Assembly: GCA_023630585.1 (NCBI GenBank)
Contig: CM042558.1
Location: forward strand, 3,410,300-3,474,299
Direction: 5' to 3'
DNA: 64,000 bases
Source: Cranoglanis bouderius
Lineage: Eukaryota; Chordata; Actinopteri; Siluriformes; Cranoglanididae
Under the pieces are notes generated by a model. It was not told the origin of the DNA and did not search any database. It saw nothing but the letters and a program-made list of their open reading frames with translations. The position numbers and the translations under genes are program-made. Positions within the stretch are counted from its first letter, which is position 1. Every line of letters starts with the position of its first letter. Positions 45,288 through 55,390 of this stretch are shown here, in pieces.

Positions 45288-47371
45288 TGTATTATTATTA
45301 TTTTGTTGGCATCCGTCTGTCTCGGGAGACTAAGGAACTCTGCGCCATGGTTCAGTTTGTTGTTGAGTTGCAGAACCTGCTGTGGCTGAACAGTCCGATC
45401 CTGGATCGGCAGGCTCTGTTGCAGTTGCTACTGGTGAAAACCGCGCCTGGTTTTGAGGGCACTGATGCTGCCCTCTGCCGTCTGTGCTCCCTCCTCTCTT
45501 CCCACTGCTGGTCTCTTCTCTCCTCACTCCTCTTTGTGCATGCTTTCACAGCACTTCTCCAGCTGCTGCGGTCTTCAGCTACTGACTCCCAGCCTGCTGG
45601 GTCAATGTCGCCTGCCCTCATATCTCGCTTACAGACATCCTTGAAGCGTAGAACAGGTCTTCCTGCAGGTCTGGAGCCAGTGGCGAGCTCACCGTACAGG
45701 ATGTCCTTGGGGATCCTCCCATCTTCCATCCGCCTGACATGGCCGAGCCACCGAAGGCGACACTGGGTGAGCAGTGTGTACATGCTTGGGGTTCCCGCCT
45801 TCTCAAGAACCACCTTGTTCGGGATGTGGTCCTGCCAGGTGATCCCCAGAATTCTTCTAAGGTTGCACAGGTAGAAGGTGTTGAGCCTGCATTCTTGGTG
45901 GGAGTACAGAGTCCATGATTCGCTGCCATAAAGTAGCGTACTGAGCACACAGGCCTGGTACACCTGCATCTTGGTGTTGGTAGTCAGTGTGTGGTTGTCC
46001 CAGACCCTCTTGGCCAAGTGAGCCATGGCTGTTGCTGCCTTGCCGATTCTCTTGTTGAGTTCGGCATCCAGGGAGAGGTTGCTGGACATGGTGGAGCTGA
46101 GGTATGTAAAGTCTTCCACGACTTCAAGGGTGAAGTTGCCGATGGATATGCTTGGGGCATTGCCCACATCTTGGCCCATGAAGTTTGTCTTCTTCAAACT
46201 GATGGTCAACCCGAACTCTCTGCATGCATGCGCAAAGCGGTTGATGAGTCGCTGCAGTGCCTCTTCAGAGTGTGCCATCAGAGCTGCATCGTCAGCGAAG
46301 AGCATCTCTTGTATGAGAACCTGACGCACTTTGGTCTTAGCTCGAAGGTGGGCGAGGTTGAACACGCTGCCGTCATTTCTGGTGTGGAGATACACTCCAT
46401 CCTCTGACTGGCTGAAAGCGTAGGACAGCATCAGGGAGAAGAAGATGCCGAAGAGTGTCGTAGCAAGAACGCACCCCTGTTTCACACCGCTCTTGATTGG
46501 GAATGGGTCCGAGGAAGAGCCGTCGTACTGTATGGTGCCCTGCATGTCTTCATGAAAAGACATGATCATCCTCAGGAGCTTGGGGGGACATCCAATCTTC
46601 TGCAGCAGTGTGAAGAGGCCTTTCTTGCTGACCAGGTCAAAGGCCTTGGTCAGGTCAATGAATGCGATGTATAGTGGTCGTCGCTGTTCGCGGCATTTCT
46701 CTTGGAGCTGACGTAAGGAGAAGATCATGTCGATGGTTGATCTTCCAGCTCTAAACCCGCACTGTGCCTCGGGGTATACACGCTCCGTGAACGACTGCAA
46801 TCTGATGAGGATTACTCGGGCGAAGGCCTTCCCAACAATGCTGAGGAGGGAGATTCCATGGTAGTTGTTGCAGTCGCTGCAGTCACCCTTGTTCTTATAT
46901 AGAGTGACGATGTTGGCATCGCGCATCTCTTGGGGCATTGACCCTTCTTCCCAGCACTGTTGCATCAGCTGGTGTAGGTGGTGAAGGAGAGCAGTCTTCT
47001 TTCCCACCTTGAGGATTTCAGGTGGGATGCCATCTTTTCCTGGAGCTTTGCCGCAGGCGAGGGAGTCGATGGCCTTGCTCAGTTCTTCTACAGAGGGTGG
47101 AACGTCGAGCTCCTCCATGATGGGTAGGTTGGCGATGCTCTCGGCAGCTGTGTCTGTGACCATGTTCTCTCTCTGTCAGGGGCTGTCAGCTCAACCTCTG
47201 TCAGAGCATCCAACTCTCTGCTGACTGTGGCAACATTCGCGGCATGTACGACAGCATGAAGAGAGCCTTCGGCCCAAGCGTAAACAAGATCGTGCCTCTG
47301 AAGTCAGCTGCCAGTGAAATCATAACAGACCGCAGCAAGCAGATGGAGAGGTGGGCTGAACGGTGCATTGA
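45288..47371 (-). mobile_element. 5'-truncated LINE with a long open reverse transcriptase frame and an inverted 5' end
   Basis: The minus-strand frame at 47163-45352 is open for 603 codons. It carries reverse transcriptase blocks (GKAPGKDGIPPEIL, IVTLYKNKGD, YIAFIDLTKAFD, SGVKQGCVLATTLFGIFF, FADDAA at 46299-46282) and a C-terminal domain with RRMEDGRIPKDILYGEL and CRSRIGLFSHSRFC. The 3' end at about 45288-45303 has an AAT-type repeat tail. The segment at about 47177-47371 reads in the opposite direction (CGNIRGMYDSMKRAFGPS, KQMERWAE), corresponding to the part normally just upstream of the reverse transcriptase. The clade is probably RTE-like; this is not certain. GC content is higher than in the flanks. 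Confidence 0.85.
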
Positions 47372-48015
47372 GCATTGAGGTGTTTCTGAGCCCATGCAGT
47401 GATTTCCATTACAGAATCATGCCTGTTTTTCATGCAGTGCCGCCTGAGGGCCCGAAGATCACTGGCATGCAATATTGATTTTCGCCCTTGTCCCTTGTGC
47501 ACAGAGATTTCTCCAGATTCTCTGAATCTTTTGATGATATTATGTACTGTGGATGATGAGATATTCATAGTCTTCACAATTTGATGTTGAGGAACATTAT
47601 TCTGAAATTGTTCCACAAATTGTAGACACAGTTTTTCGCAGATTGGTGAACCTCTGCCCATCTTTACTTCTGAGAGACTCTGCCTCTCTAAGATACTCTT
47701 TTTATACCCAATCATGTTACTGACCTGTTGTCAATTAACCTCCAGCTGTTTATTTTTAGTAACACTTACTTTTCCAGCCTTTTGTTGCCCCTGTCCCAAC
47801 TTTTTTGAGACGTGTTGTGGCCATCAAATTGAAAATTACCTTTTTTTTTTTTTTTTTTTTCTTAAAATGGTACATTTACTCAGTTTAAACATTTGGTATG
47901 TTTTCTATATGTTATATTGTGAATAACATATGGGTTTATGAGATTTGCAAATCATTGCATTCTGTTTTTATTTACATTTTACACAGCATCCCAACTTTTT
48001 TTGGAATTGGGGTTG
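47372..48015 (-). mobile_element. Short Tc1-like element encoding only a DNA-binding domain (copy 2)
   Basis: It shares with the element at 37930 the right terminus (GGAATTGGGGTTG before TA at 48016) and the frame MGRGSPIC...VHNIIKRFRESGEI...KGQGRKSIL (about 47661-47350). The left terminus is lost at the junction with the LINE. No DDE domain is encoded. Confidence 0.78.
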
Positions 48016-48320
48016 TACCGTGAGGGGAAGTCAGTCTTTGGACACTATTGTTTTTGTTATTTAATATACTTCCAGTCCATATTTTTTTTATTTCCCCTAT
48101 GGGGGATCAATAAAGGTACATCTTATATAATCATTTACATTAACTGAAATGTCTTTCTTGTTTTTATTATTATTATTATTATTTTTTAATCTTTTAGCTA
48201 ATCTTGTGTTCACCTGTAGCTTGTGAATGTCGCCATTTTGTTTTACATAATTTTTTTTAATCTTTTTTAACATTTCAGGCCACCACAACCATCTTGCAGC
48301 AGTAGCATGAGGCAAGCTAA
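48016..48320. other. Intergenic, LINE-like 3' tail
   Basis: Contains CCCCTATGGGGGATCAATAAAGG near 48095-48117 (key motif GGGATCAATAAAG) and an (ATT)n tract near 48165-48185. Confidence 0.45.
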
Positions 48321-49073
48321 TCTGACGATGTCAATAGGATATTTTTGGTATTCTGTAGCATTAGAATTTCCCTTCACTGAAACTAAGCAGCCCAAACCTG
48401 TTCCAGCATGAGAATGCACTTGTGCTCAAAGCAAGCTCCATAAAGACATGGTTTGCCAAGGATGGAGAAGAAAAATACCAGTGGCCTGCACAGAGCACCC
48501 TTCTAAACACCTTTGGGATGAACTGTAATGCCGACTACACACCAGGCCCAACATATCCGTTTATGTTGTCCAACATAAACACCTGACCCCACTAATGATC
48601 TTGTAACTGAATGGGCAAATCCCCACAGACTTGCTCCAAAATCTAGTTGAAAGCTTTCCCAGAAGAGTGGTGGCTGTTATAACAGCAAAAGGGGGATTAA
48701 ATCTGGAAAGCGGTGTTCCAAAAGCACCCTCATAAAGTATTAGAATGACAAGGCCAATTCTTTTATTTTTGCTATACACTAACGACAGTGTGGCTTTCTG
48801 ATTGTTACTGCTGATGAATGGTTTGCATCATGTGGTATGGCTTCAAACAAAACGTGGCATGTTCTAAGTTGTTTAACACATCTAGATGTAAATATAAGGA
48901 AATGAAAGCTGAAATTATGATCTATCGTCTTACATTCATCTTTTGATCTCAAACCGAAATGTTTTCAGTGTATAGCAAAAAAAAAAAAAAATAATAATAA
49001 TTGAATTTGCCATTCCATTACTTTCAGTGGGGTATGATAGTCAGGTGTTCACAAACCTTTGGCTGTATAGTGT
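48320..49073 (+). mobile_element. Tc1-like fragment, same family as 31575
   Basis: A decayed transposase C-terminal region (complete words: KTWFAKDGEE, then TFGMNC, then the NLVESFPRRVVAVITAKG-like block near 48640-48700) and an outer end at about 49030-49073 containing ATAGTCAGGTGTTCACAAAC. The intervening 48780-49015 is unrelated or diverged. Confidence 0.65.
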
Positions 49074-49629
49074 ATATTTTAAATTTGGGAATCCAAAATT
49101 GTTTCACTACTTGGTCATGGAAAAATACTACCCAAAGATCCTTAAATGGGTTCGTTGTATGGCGTATTCAATCTTTGCTTGTGTCACAGACTTGTTTTGT
49201 GAAGTTTTTTTATTCCCCCTGTAGCTACTGTATCTGGATGACTGTACTGTTGATGTTGGAAGACTGAATGCTCCAGAATGAAATCATGTTCGACAATGCC
49301 TTGGTGTAACATTACAGAAGTCACAAGACACCCAGCATGTAGTGCAAAATTAGAAAAAAGTGTCAGTGCGAAATATACAACAAAGTACAAGACGATAAAT
49401 AAATGCTGAGCAGGTGTCTGTTCAATGAGGACAATATAATGAATACAACACAAGACATTAAATGCAATGCAACCATTATGACCATTTTAAAAATGTGAAC
49501 CTACAGTGCGTACGGTAACCTTGTGATGAGTCAGTGTGGAAGCGTGGAAATACCTGAGTGTTAGGAATAAAGTGAACAGTGCACTGTACCTGTATAACTG
49601 GTAATACTAGTGTAGATGGACAGTACATA
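49074..49629. other. Intergenic, nothing recognised
   Basis: No coding or repeat signal that I can name. Confidence 0.5.
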
Positions 49630-51126
49630 CAGGTGCATCTCAATAAATTAGAATGTCGTGGAAAAGTTTATTTATTTCAGTAATTCAACTCAAATTGTGA
49701 AACTTGTGTATTAAATAAATTCAATGCACACAGACTGAAGTAGTTTAAGTCTTTGTTCTTTTAATTGTGATGATTTTGGCTCACATTTAACAAAAAACCA
49801 CCAATTCACTATCTCAACAAATTAGAATACTTTATAAGACCAATAAAAAAAACATTTTTAGTGAATTGTTGGCCTTCTGAAAAGTATGTTCATTTACTGT
49901 ACATGTACTCAATACTTGGTAGGGGCTCCTTTTGCTTTAATTACTGCCTCAATTCGGCGTGGCATGGAGGTGATCAGTTTGTGGCACTGCTGAGGTGGTA
50001 TGGAAGCCCAGGTTTCTTTGACAGTGGCCTTCAGCTCATCTGCATTTTTTGGTCTCTTGTTTCTCATTTTCCTCTTGACAATACCCCATAGATTCTCTAT
50101 GGGGTTCAGGTGTGGTGAGTTTGCTGGCCAGTCAAGCACACCAACACCATGGTCATTTAACCAACTTTTGGTGCTTTTGGCAGTGTGGGCAGGTGCCAAA
50201 TCCTGCTGGAAAATGAAATCAGCATCTTCAAAAAGCTGGTCAGCAGAAGGAAGCATGAAGTGCTCCAAAATTTCTTGGTAAACGGGTGCAGTGACTTTGG
50301 TTTTCAAAAAACACAATGGACCAACACCAGCAGATGACATTGCACCCCAAATCATCACAGACTGTGGAAACTTAACACTGGACTTCAAGCAACTTGGGCT
50401 ATGAACTTCACCAGACTCTAGGACCTTGGTTTCCAAATGAAATACAAAACTTGCTCTCATCTGAAAAGAGGACTTTGGACCACTGGGCAACAGTCCAGTT
50501 CTTCTTCTCCTTAGCCCAGGTAAGACGCCTCTGACGTTGTCTGTGGTTCAGGAGTGGCTTAACAAGAGGAATACGACAACTGTAGCCAAATTCCTTGGCA
50601 CGTGTGTGTGTGGTGGCTCTTGATGCCTTGACCCCAGCCTCAGTCCATTGCTTGTGACGTTCACTCAAATTCTTGAATCGATTTTGCTTGACAATCCTCA
50701 TAAGGCTGCGGTTCTCTCGGTTGGTTGTGCATCTTTTTCTTCCACACTTTTTCCTTCCACTCAACTTTCTGTTAACATGCTTGGATACAGCACTCTGTGA
50801 ACAGCCAGCTAATTTGGCAATGAATGTTTGTGGCTTACCTAGTGAACCAAACTGAGAGACCATTTTGAAGGCTCAGGAAACCTTTGCAGGTGTTTTGAGT
50901 TGATTAGCTGATTGGCATGTCACCATATTCTAATTTGTTGAGATAGTGAATTGGTGGGTTTTTGTTAAATGTGAGCCAAAATCATCACAATTAAAAGAAC
51001 CAAAGACTTAAACTGCTTCAGTCTGTGTGCACTGAATTTATTTAATACACGAGTTTCACAATTTGAGTTGAAGTACTGAAATAAATGGACTTTTCCACGA
51101 CATTCCAATTTATTGAGATGCACCTG
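49630..51126 (-). mobile_element. Nearly intact Tc1 (DD34E) transposon
   Basis: A 1497-bp element flanked by TA (49628-49629 and 51127-51128). Its long inverted repeats start CAGGTGCATCTCAATAAATT and end with the complement GAGATGCACCTG. The repeats are closely matched and the transposase carries one frameshift, so the copy is fairly young. Confidence 0.93.
49909..50863 (-). pseudogene. Tc1 transposase with one frameshift
   Basis: The frame starts at 50863 (MVSQFGSLGKPQTFIAKLAG) with a helix-turn-helix domain and LFSDESKFCISFGNQGPRVW. It shifts near 50410-50430 and continues as SGEVHSPSCLKSSVKFPQS to FQQDLAPAHTAKSTKSWL, NSPHLNPIENLW and GAPTKY, stop at 49909. There are 34 residues between the second Asp and the Glu. 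DLNPIE has become HLNPIE. The combined length is about 318 codons. Confidence 0.9.
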
Positions 51127-51128
51127 TA

Positions 51129-51835
51129 GTAACATTTCCGAGTATGAAAAAATAAAGGTATGCAGATCTCTAGCGTGCCTAGAAATTAAAGTGGTTAGTT
51201 TCCCTGGAGGAAACCCACACAGACAGTTATCTGAATTCAGGTTCAAACCTAGGACCCTGGAGCTACGAGGCAGCAATGCTACTTGCTGTACCACCACGCC
51301 ACTCCAGCAGAGAACTGTACAATGCAATTAATTGAGCACAAACTATTTTCTTTTTTAAGTTTGGAATAATTTCACAGAGATGCAAAATCTCTGCACTGCA
51401 TGCAGCATATCAGCAGTGAATTGAGAAGGCCAAGCACAATGCTAGAAAAAAATCAAATTTAACCTGTACAAACACACAGGAACTCTGAGGTAACATAGTG
51501 TTGACATTATACTGATCACTCAACAATGATCAGCAAAATACAAACCAGTCATAAATATGATCCTATTCAACTCTCATTTGTGGTGTTAGCTTTTGACAAG
51601 ATGTTGGCTGATAAATTATATTACATAAGACTAGTATTGCAAGAACTTTTTGGAACGAGGCACAGTTTTAAGATAATGAACACAACATGGTTGACATTGG
51701 TTCATAGGGGGTATGTGACCTTGACATAGGACTTGATGTGTTTATTGAGGGTTTGCTCCAACTCCTTCAGAGTCATCATATGCTTAAGCAAGTAGTGTTT
51801 AAAAAATAAAGAAAATATGTATTATTTCATATAAA
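51129..51835. other. Intergenic with a dispersed-repeat fragment
   Basis: The segment at about 51200-51310 contains CCTGGAGGAAACCCACACAG and GTACCACCACGCCACTCCAG motifs, typical of a widespread fish repeat. The rest is unrecognised. Confidence 0.5.
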
Positions 51836-52910
51836 TACAGTATGGGGAAATGAGTATTTAGTCAGTTTTGTTTCTGTTAGTTAACATACTTCCAGTGGAT
51901 ATATGCACTTCAAATTTACATGCAATGTCTTTTGAGTTTGTACCTTGTTAAATATGAAAAAAAAAAATTACTTACAAGAATAAACAAAGATGTGTTTAAC
52001 AAACTAAATGGATAGGGGGAAAGGTATTAAGGCACCACAAATTACCAAAAGCTTTGGAATGTCTATGGTAAAAAGTAATTAGCTTTTTGCAACATTGTGG
52101 TTACATTTTGGCCCATTCTATTCCATAAGGTTACTGATGGACAATTTCAAAATACTCCATACACTTTCTATTTAATTCAGGTCAGGAGAAACATAGAAAA
52201 GTCCATACTGTGTGGCCAATTGTATTGTAGAGTTTTCTGCTGTATATGTAGTTTGGTGAGTTACTCCATTTAAGCAAGTTTGTGAGCATAGCATGCAGGA
52301 TTTGCTTTGGTTTAGGACATACCTTCAGTCATTGGATAACAACATGAGGGTGTTATTGTAATTTCAAGGACATCAGCAACATGTAGGCACATACACTTTC
52401 CATCTGTTTGCCTCACATGTGCAAATAACAGGTTCACTATGGAAAGCAAATGTGACATTACCATCATGATGGTAGACTGAAAAATTCTCCATTTATATAG
52501 TACTGATTACAGTCAACACTTTGTTACGGTACTCTATTGCTTCTGTGCCTTTTCTGATTTGGCCATCATGGTGTGCTTGCACAGATTGCTTCTCCCATAT
52601 GTTTGCAGTCACAGAGCATCCAGACCAAATCAGTTGTAAGTACATGAGAGTCAGATTCCGTTGTGATCGGGCCTTGGCACTGAACATTTACATTACATTA
52701 CAATGTTACATTTAACACGTTTAATCTTACTTGTAATATTTCTGTACATCTCCACAAAGCAATTGAAGAAGATGATCAACTCTGTTCTTTGCCTGACCCC
52801 TCAAGCCCTGCTAATTTATAGTGAGGAGGAATATAAAAGAAAGATGAAACTAATTAAATGGAAGGCAATGAACCAATTTGAGTATTTAAAATAAACACCT
52901 GAATGAACAA
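51836..52910 (-). mobile_element. Very old Tc1/mariner-like remnant
   Basis: Begins CAGTATGGGGAAATGAGTATT after TA-like sequence, with later stretches reminiscent of minus-strand transposase spacer regions (TTGTGGTTACATTTTGGCCC). No clear catalytic motif survives, so this is tentative. Confidence 0.35.
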
Positions 52911-53074
52911 TTTCAAGTTTGCTAGGATAAGAAATTAAGAGTGAATTGTGGAAAAGTGCAATCAGTTTGCTCTATTTATTTTCTGTTTCATTTATTTATT
53001 TAATAACTGATTCCAGTTCCTACCCATGTGAATGCTAATATAGGCAATTATCCAGTTTAATCTCATGAATGAAA

Positions 53075-53300
53075 CTGGTGGTAGAGCGGGTTGTCTACTA
53101 ATCGTTGGGTTGGTAGTTTGATTCCTGGCCCACGTGACTCCATATGCTGAAGTGTCCTTGGGCAAAACACTGAACCCCAAGTTGCCCTAGATGGCAGGCT
53201 AGTGCATTGGTGTGTGAATATGGGTGTGAATGAGAACAGTGAAGGTTAAGTGCAGACCATTTACACATCTTAAGAACACGTAAAGTACTTCTCTACTTTG
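53075..53300 (+). mobile_element. tRNA-derived SINE
   Basis: The head GGTGGTAGAGCGGGTTGTCT with a B-box-like GGTAGTTTGATTCC is followed by the body motif AAGTGTCCTTGGGCAAAACA, a classical teleost SINE arrangement. Confidence 0.75.
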
Positions 53301-54470
53301 TTGTGGGTGTCACTACTGCTGTGATGAAACATTTGTCTGCAAAAGCAAACCTCTGGTCTCTGAAGTAATGGGTTACTTAGCTGCTGTCGAACTGGACATT
53401 GAATTCTCTGCATGTTGAGGCAGGCATAGTCTTAAATTCTGCTTCCTCGAAATTGTCACATACAAATGATTCTATCATTATACTGATCTTTTAAACATCA
53501 TCAACCTGAGAACAGATTCCACAAAGTGAAATATGAATAATAAAAAGCTTAACAAGGCACAAATAGCAGAATATTAATAAATGTAACCAGTCCTTTAGTG
53601 CTGTCTGTGTATCTTTCACTGGCGCCATGGCACGCTTGACACTGTTTCTTTGGGCAGTTGATATTTTCCCGGCATCTTTTTTGTTTACCAGCCAATGATG
53701 CACAGATTTAAAGATACAATAAAAAATATTATAGGTTCATGGTGATTTTCCAGAGGGACAGCATAAAAATGTGAAGCCATATTGAAATTCTGTGCACTTG
53801 AAATACTAGGCTTGTACATACGGTATTTTATAAGTAGCACTTCTGGCAATGGCTTAAAGGAATTTCTCAGGAAAAAAAAAAATTAAAAAAAAATCGAATG
53901 TCCCCATTTTCTCTCTTACCCCAAACACAGTCAATCACTCAAGGTACTGCATGTTTAATGTCTGAAGTTTGCTTCTTTATACTTGCACTGGAGCTAAAAA
54001 AATAATGACCAAAACATGAAACCATGAAACCAAAATAGTAGAACCTTGGTCTTATGTTCTGTCTTATGGCACCGAGTTCTTTCAAAATGCAATCTACCTA
54101 CAGACCTACAAAACAAAAGGAAATATGATGTCAGTTAACAAGGACACACATTCCACACACTTTGATATAAAGTACCACTGTTACAAAGCACAAAATGCTA
54201 CACGACAACATCAAACATCAGCCTGCTAAATGTAGGTGATAATAATATCATAATGAGAAATAATAGATAACCTTTTTTAAAATTCAAAACATCTTCACTT
54301 GCTATCATTTTTTCAAGTATATAAATGAAGTTTGTATTTTTGCTGAAGAAATCCCAAAGATTTCCCCATTTTATGTAGCCTACACAAAATGATTTCTGTC
54401 ATACCTGTGTTGTTAGGGATTCTAATGGTAAGCCAGTATGTACAGTATAAGCAGCATACTATTTTGCCTA
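53301..54470. other. Intergenic, nothing recognised
   Basis: Only short frames and A-rich runs (near 53873-53893); no assignable feature. Confidence 0.5.
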
Positions 54471-54474
54471 GTGC

Positions 54475-54690
54475 ACAGGTTCCCAACCCTGGAGTACCTT
54501 ACGTCCTGTACATTTGAGTGTTTTCCTGCTAAAACACCCACATCAACTAAAAAAAAGGCTGTTAATTAGCTCATTAGTTGAATCAGGTATGTTCCAAGCA
54601 GGGAAAACACAAAAATGTATAGGACAGGGGGTATTTCGAGACCAGGGTCGGAAACTTGTGGTAGGAATTCCAGCTCTTTTCAACGAGTCA
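54475..54690. mobile_element. MITE-like repeat
   Basis: The left part CAGGTTCCCAACCCTGGAG and a diverged counterpart near 54640 (CCAGGGTCGGAAACTTG) look like imperfect inverted ends around a short non-coding body. Confidence 0.5.
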
Positions 54691-54896
54691 GAGCACTTAA
54701 GTTGATATCTATCTATTGCAGGGGTGTCCAATTTGATCCGCAATGGGCATTGACTCAGCTCACTAAAAAGAACTGGCTCATTTAACTATCAAAATGATCC
54801 TTGCAAGTTTTGCTTTGGTTATTATTATTTATTATATAATTATATTTTTAATTATTATTAAAAACAAAAAAACAGTTAAGTTGATGTCCATATATT

Positions 54897-55098
54897 ACAG
54901 GGGTGTCCAATCTTATCTGCAAAAGGCTGGTGGGTGCAGCTTTTCATTCCAATCAAGCAGGAGCCACACCTGATTCCACCTGTTTAATCAGTTGAGCTTA
55001 GCTTTCAATAGACTCAGGTGTGGCTTCTGCTTGGTTGGAATGAAAACCTGCACCCACACCGGCCCTTTCCAAATAAGATTTGACACCTCTGATCTACT
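54897..55098. mobile_element. Palindromic MITE
   Basis: The left arm contains TTCATTCCAATCAAGCAGGA and CCACACCTGA; the right arm carries the complements (CTCAGGTGTGGCTTCTGCTT, GGTTGGAATGAAAACCTG), so the element folds on itself. The termini are CAGGGGTGTCCAATC and GATTTGACACCTCTG. A further copy is at 57893-58045, and a scrap lies near 54718. Confidence 0.75.
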
Positions 55099-55290
55099 GC
55101 ATGACTAGTTCAGTTCAATCTTACTCAACCTTCTGTTTAACACATGAACCTCATAATTGTGTTTATTTAGAATATATTTAAATATGCTAGCCAAAATATA
55201 AACATAGACAAATACAGGGAACATTTCTACTTTATACAGATCAGGATGCAGCCTACTACATGCACTGGGTTGATGGGGAAACAGCAGGAG

Positions 55291-55333
55291 CCAATTAAAG
55301 AGGCGGGGCTGAGCCTAGGCTAGAGTTTATAAG
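55291..55333 (+). promoter_or_regulatory. Core promoter of CA4-like gene B: CCAAT, GC box, TATA
   Basis: CCAAT at 55291-55295, GGCGGGGC at 55302-55309 and TTTATAAG at 55326-55333 are spaced as in a vertebrate core promoter. Transcription would begin near 55356-55360. That places the in-frame ATG at 55340 outside the transcript and leaves 55391 as the first ATG. Confidence 0.6.
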
Positions 55334-55390
55334 TGGGCAATGAAAGCACCCCGTAGTGTAAAAGAGACTGGTGAAGACCAAGTTAGTAAA

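Noticed and set aside
45287..45874. 195-codon plus-strand frame, and others up to 47224
   Set aside because: Antisense to the open LINE reverse transcriptase frame, which has all the family motifs.
45352..47163. 603-codon frame as a host gene
   Set aside because: It carries reverse transcriptase blocks and FADD and has no introns; it is a LINE, not a host protein.
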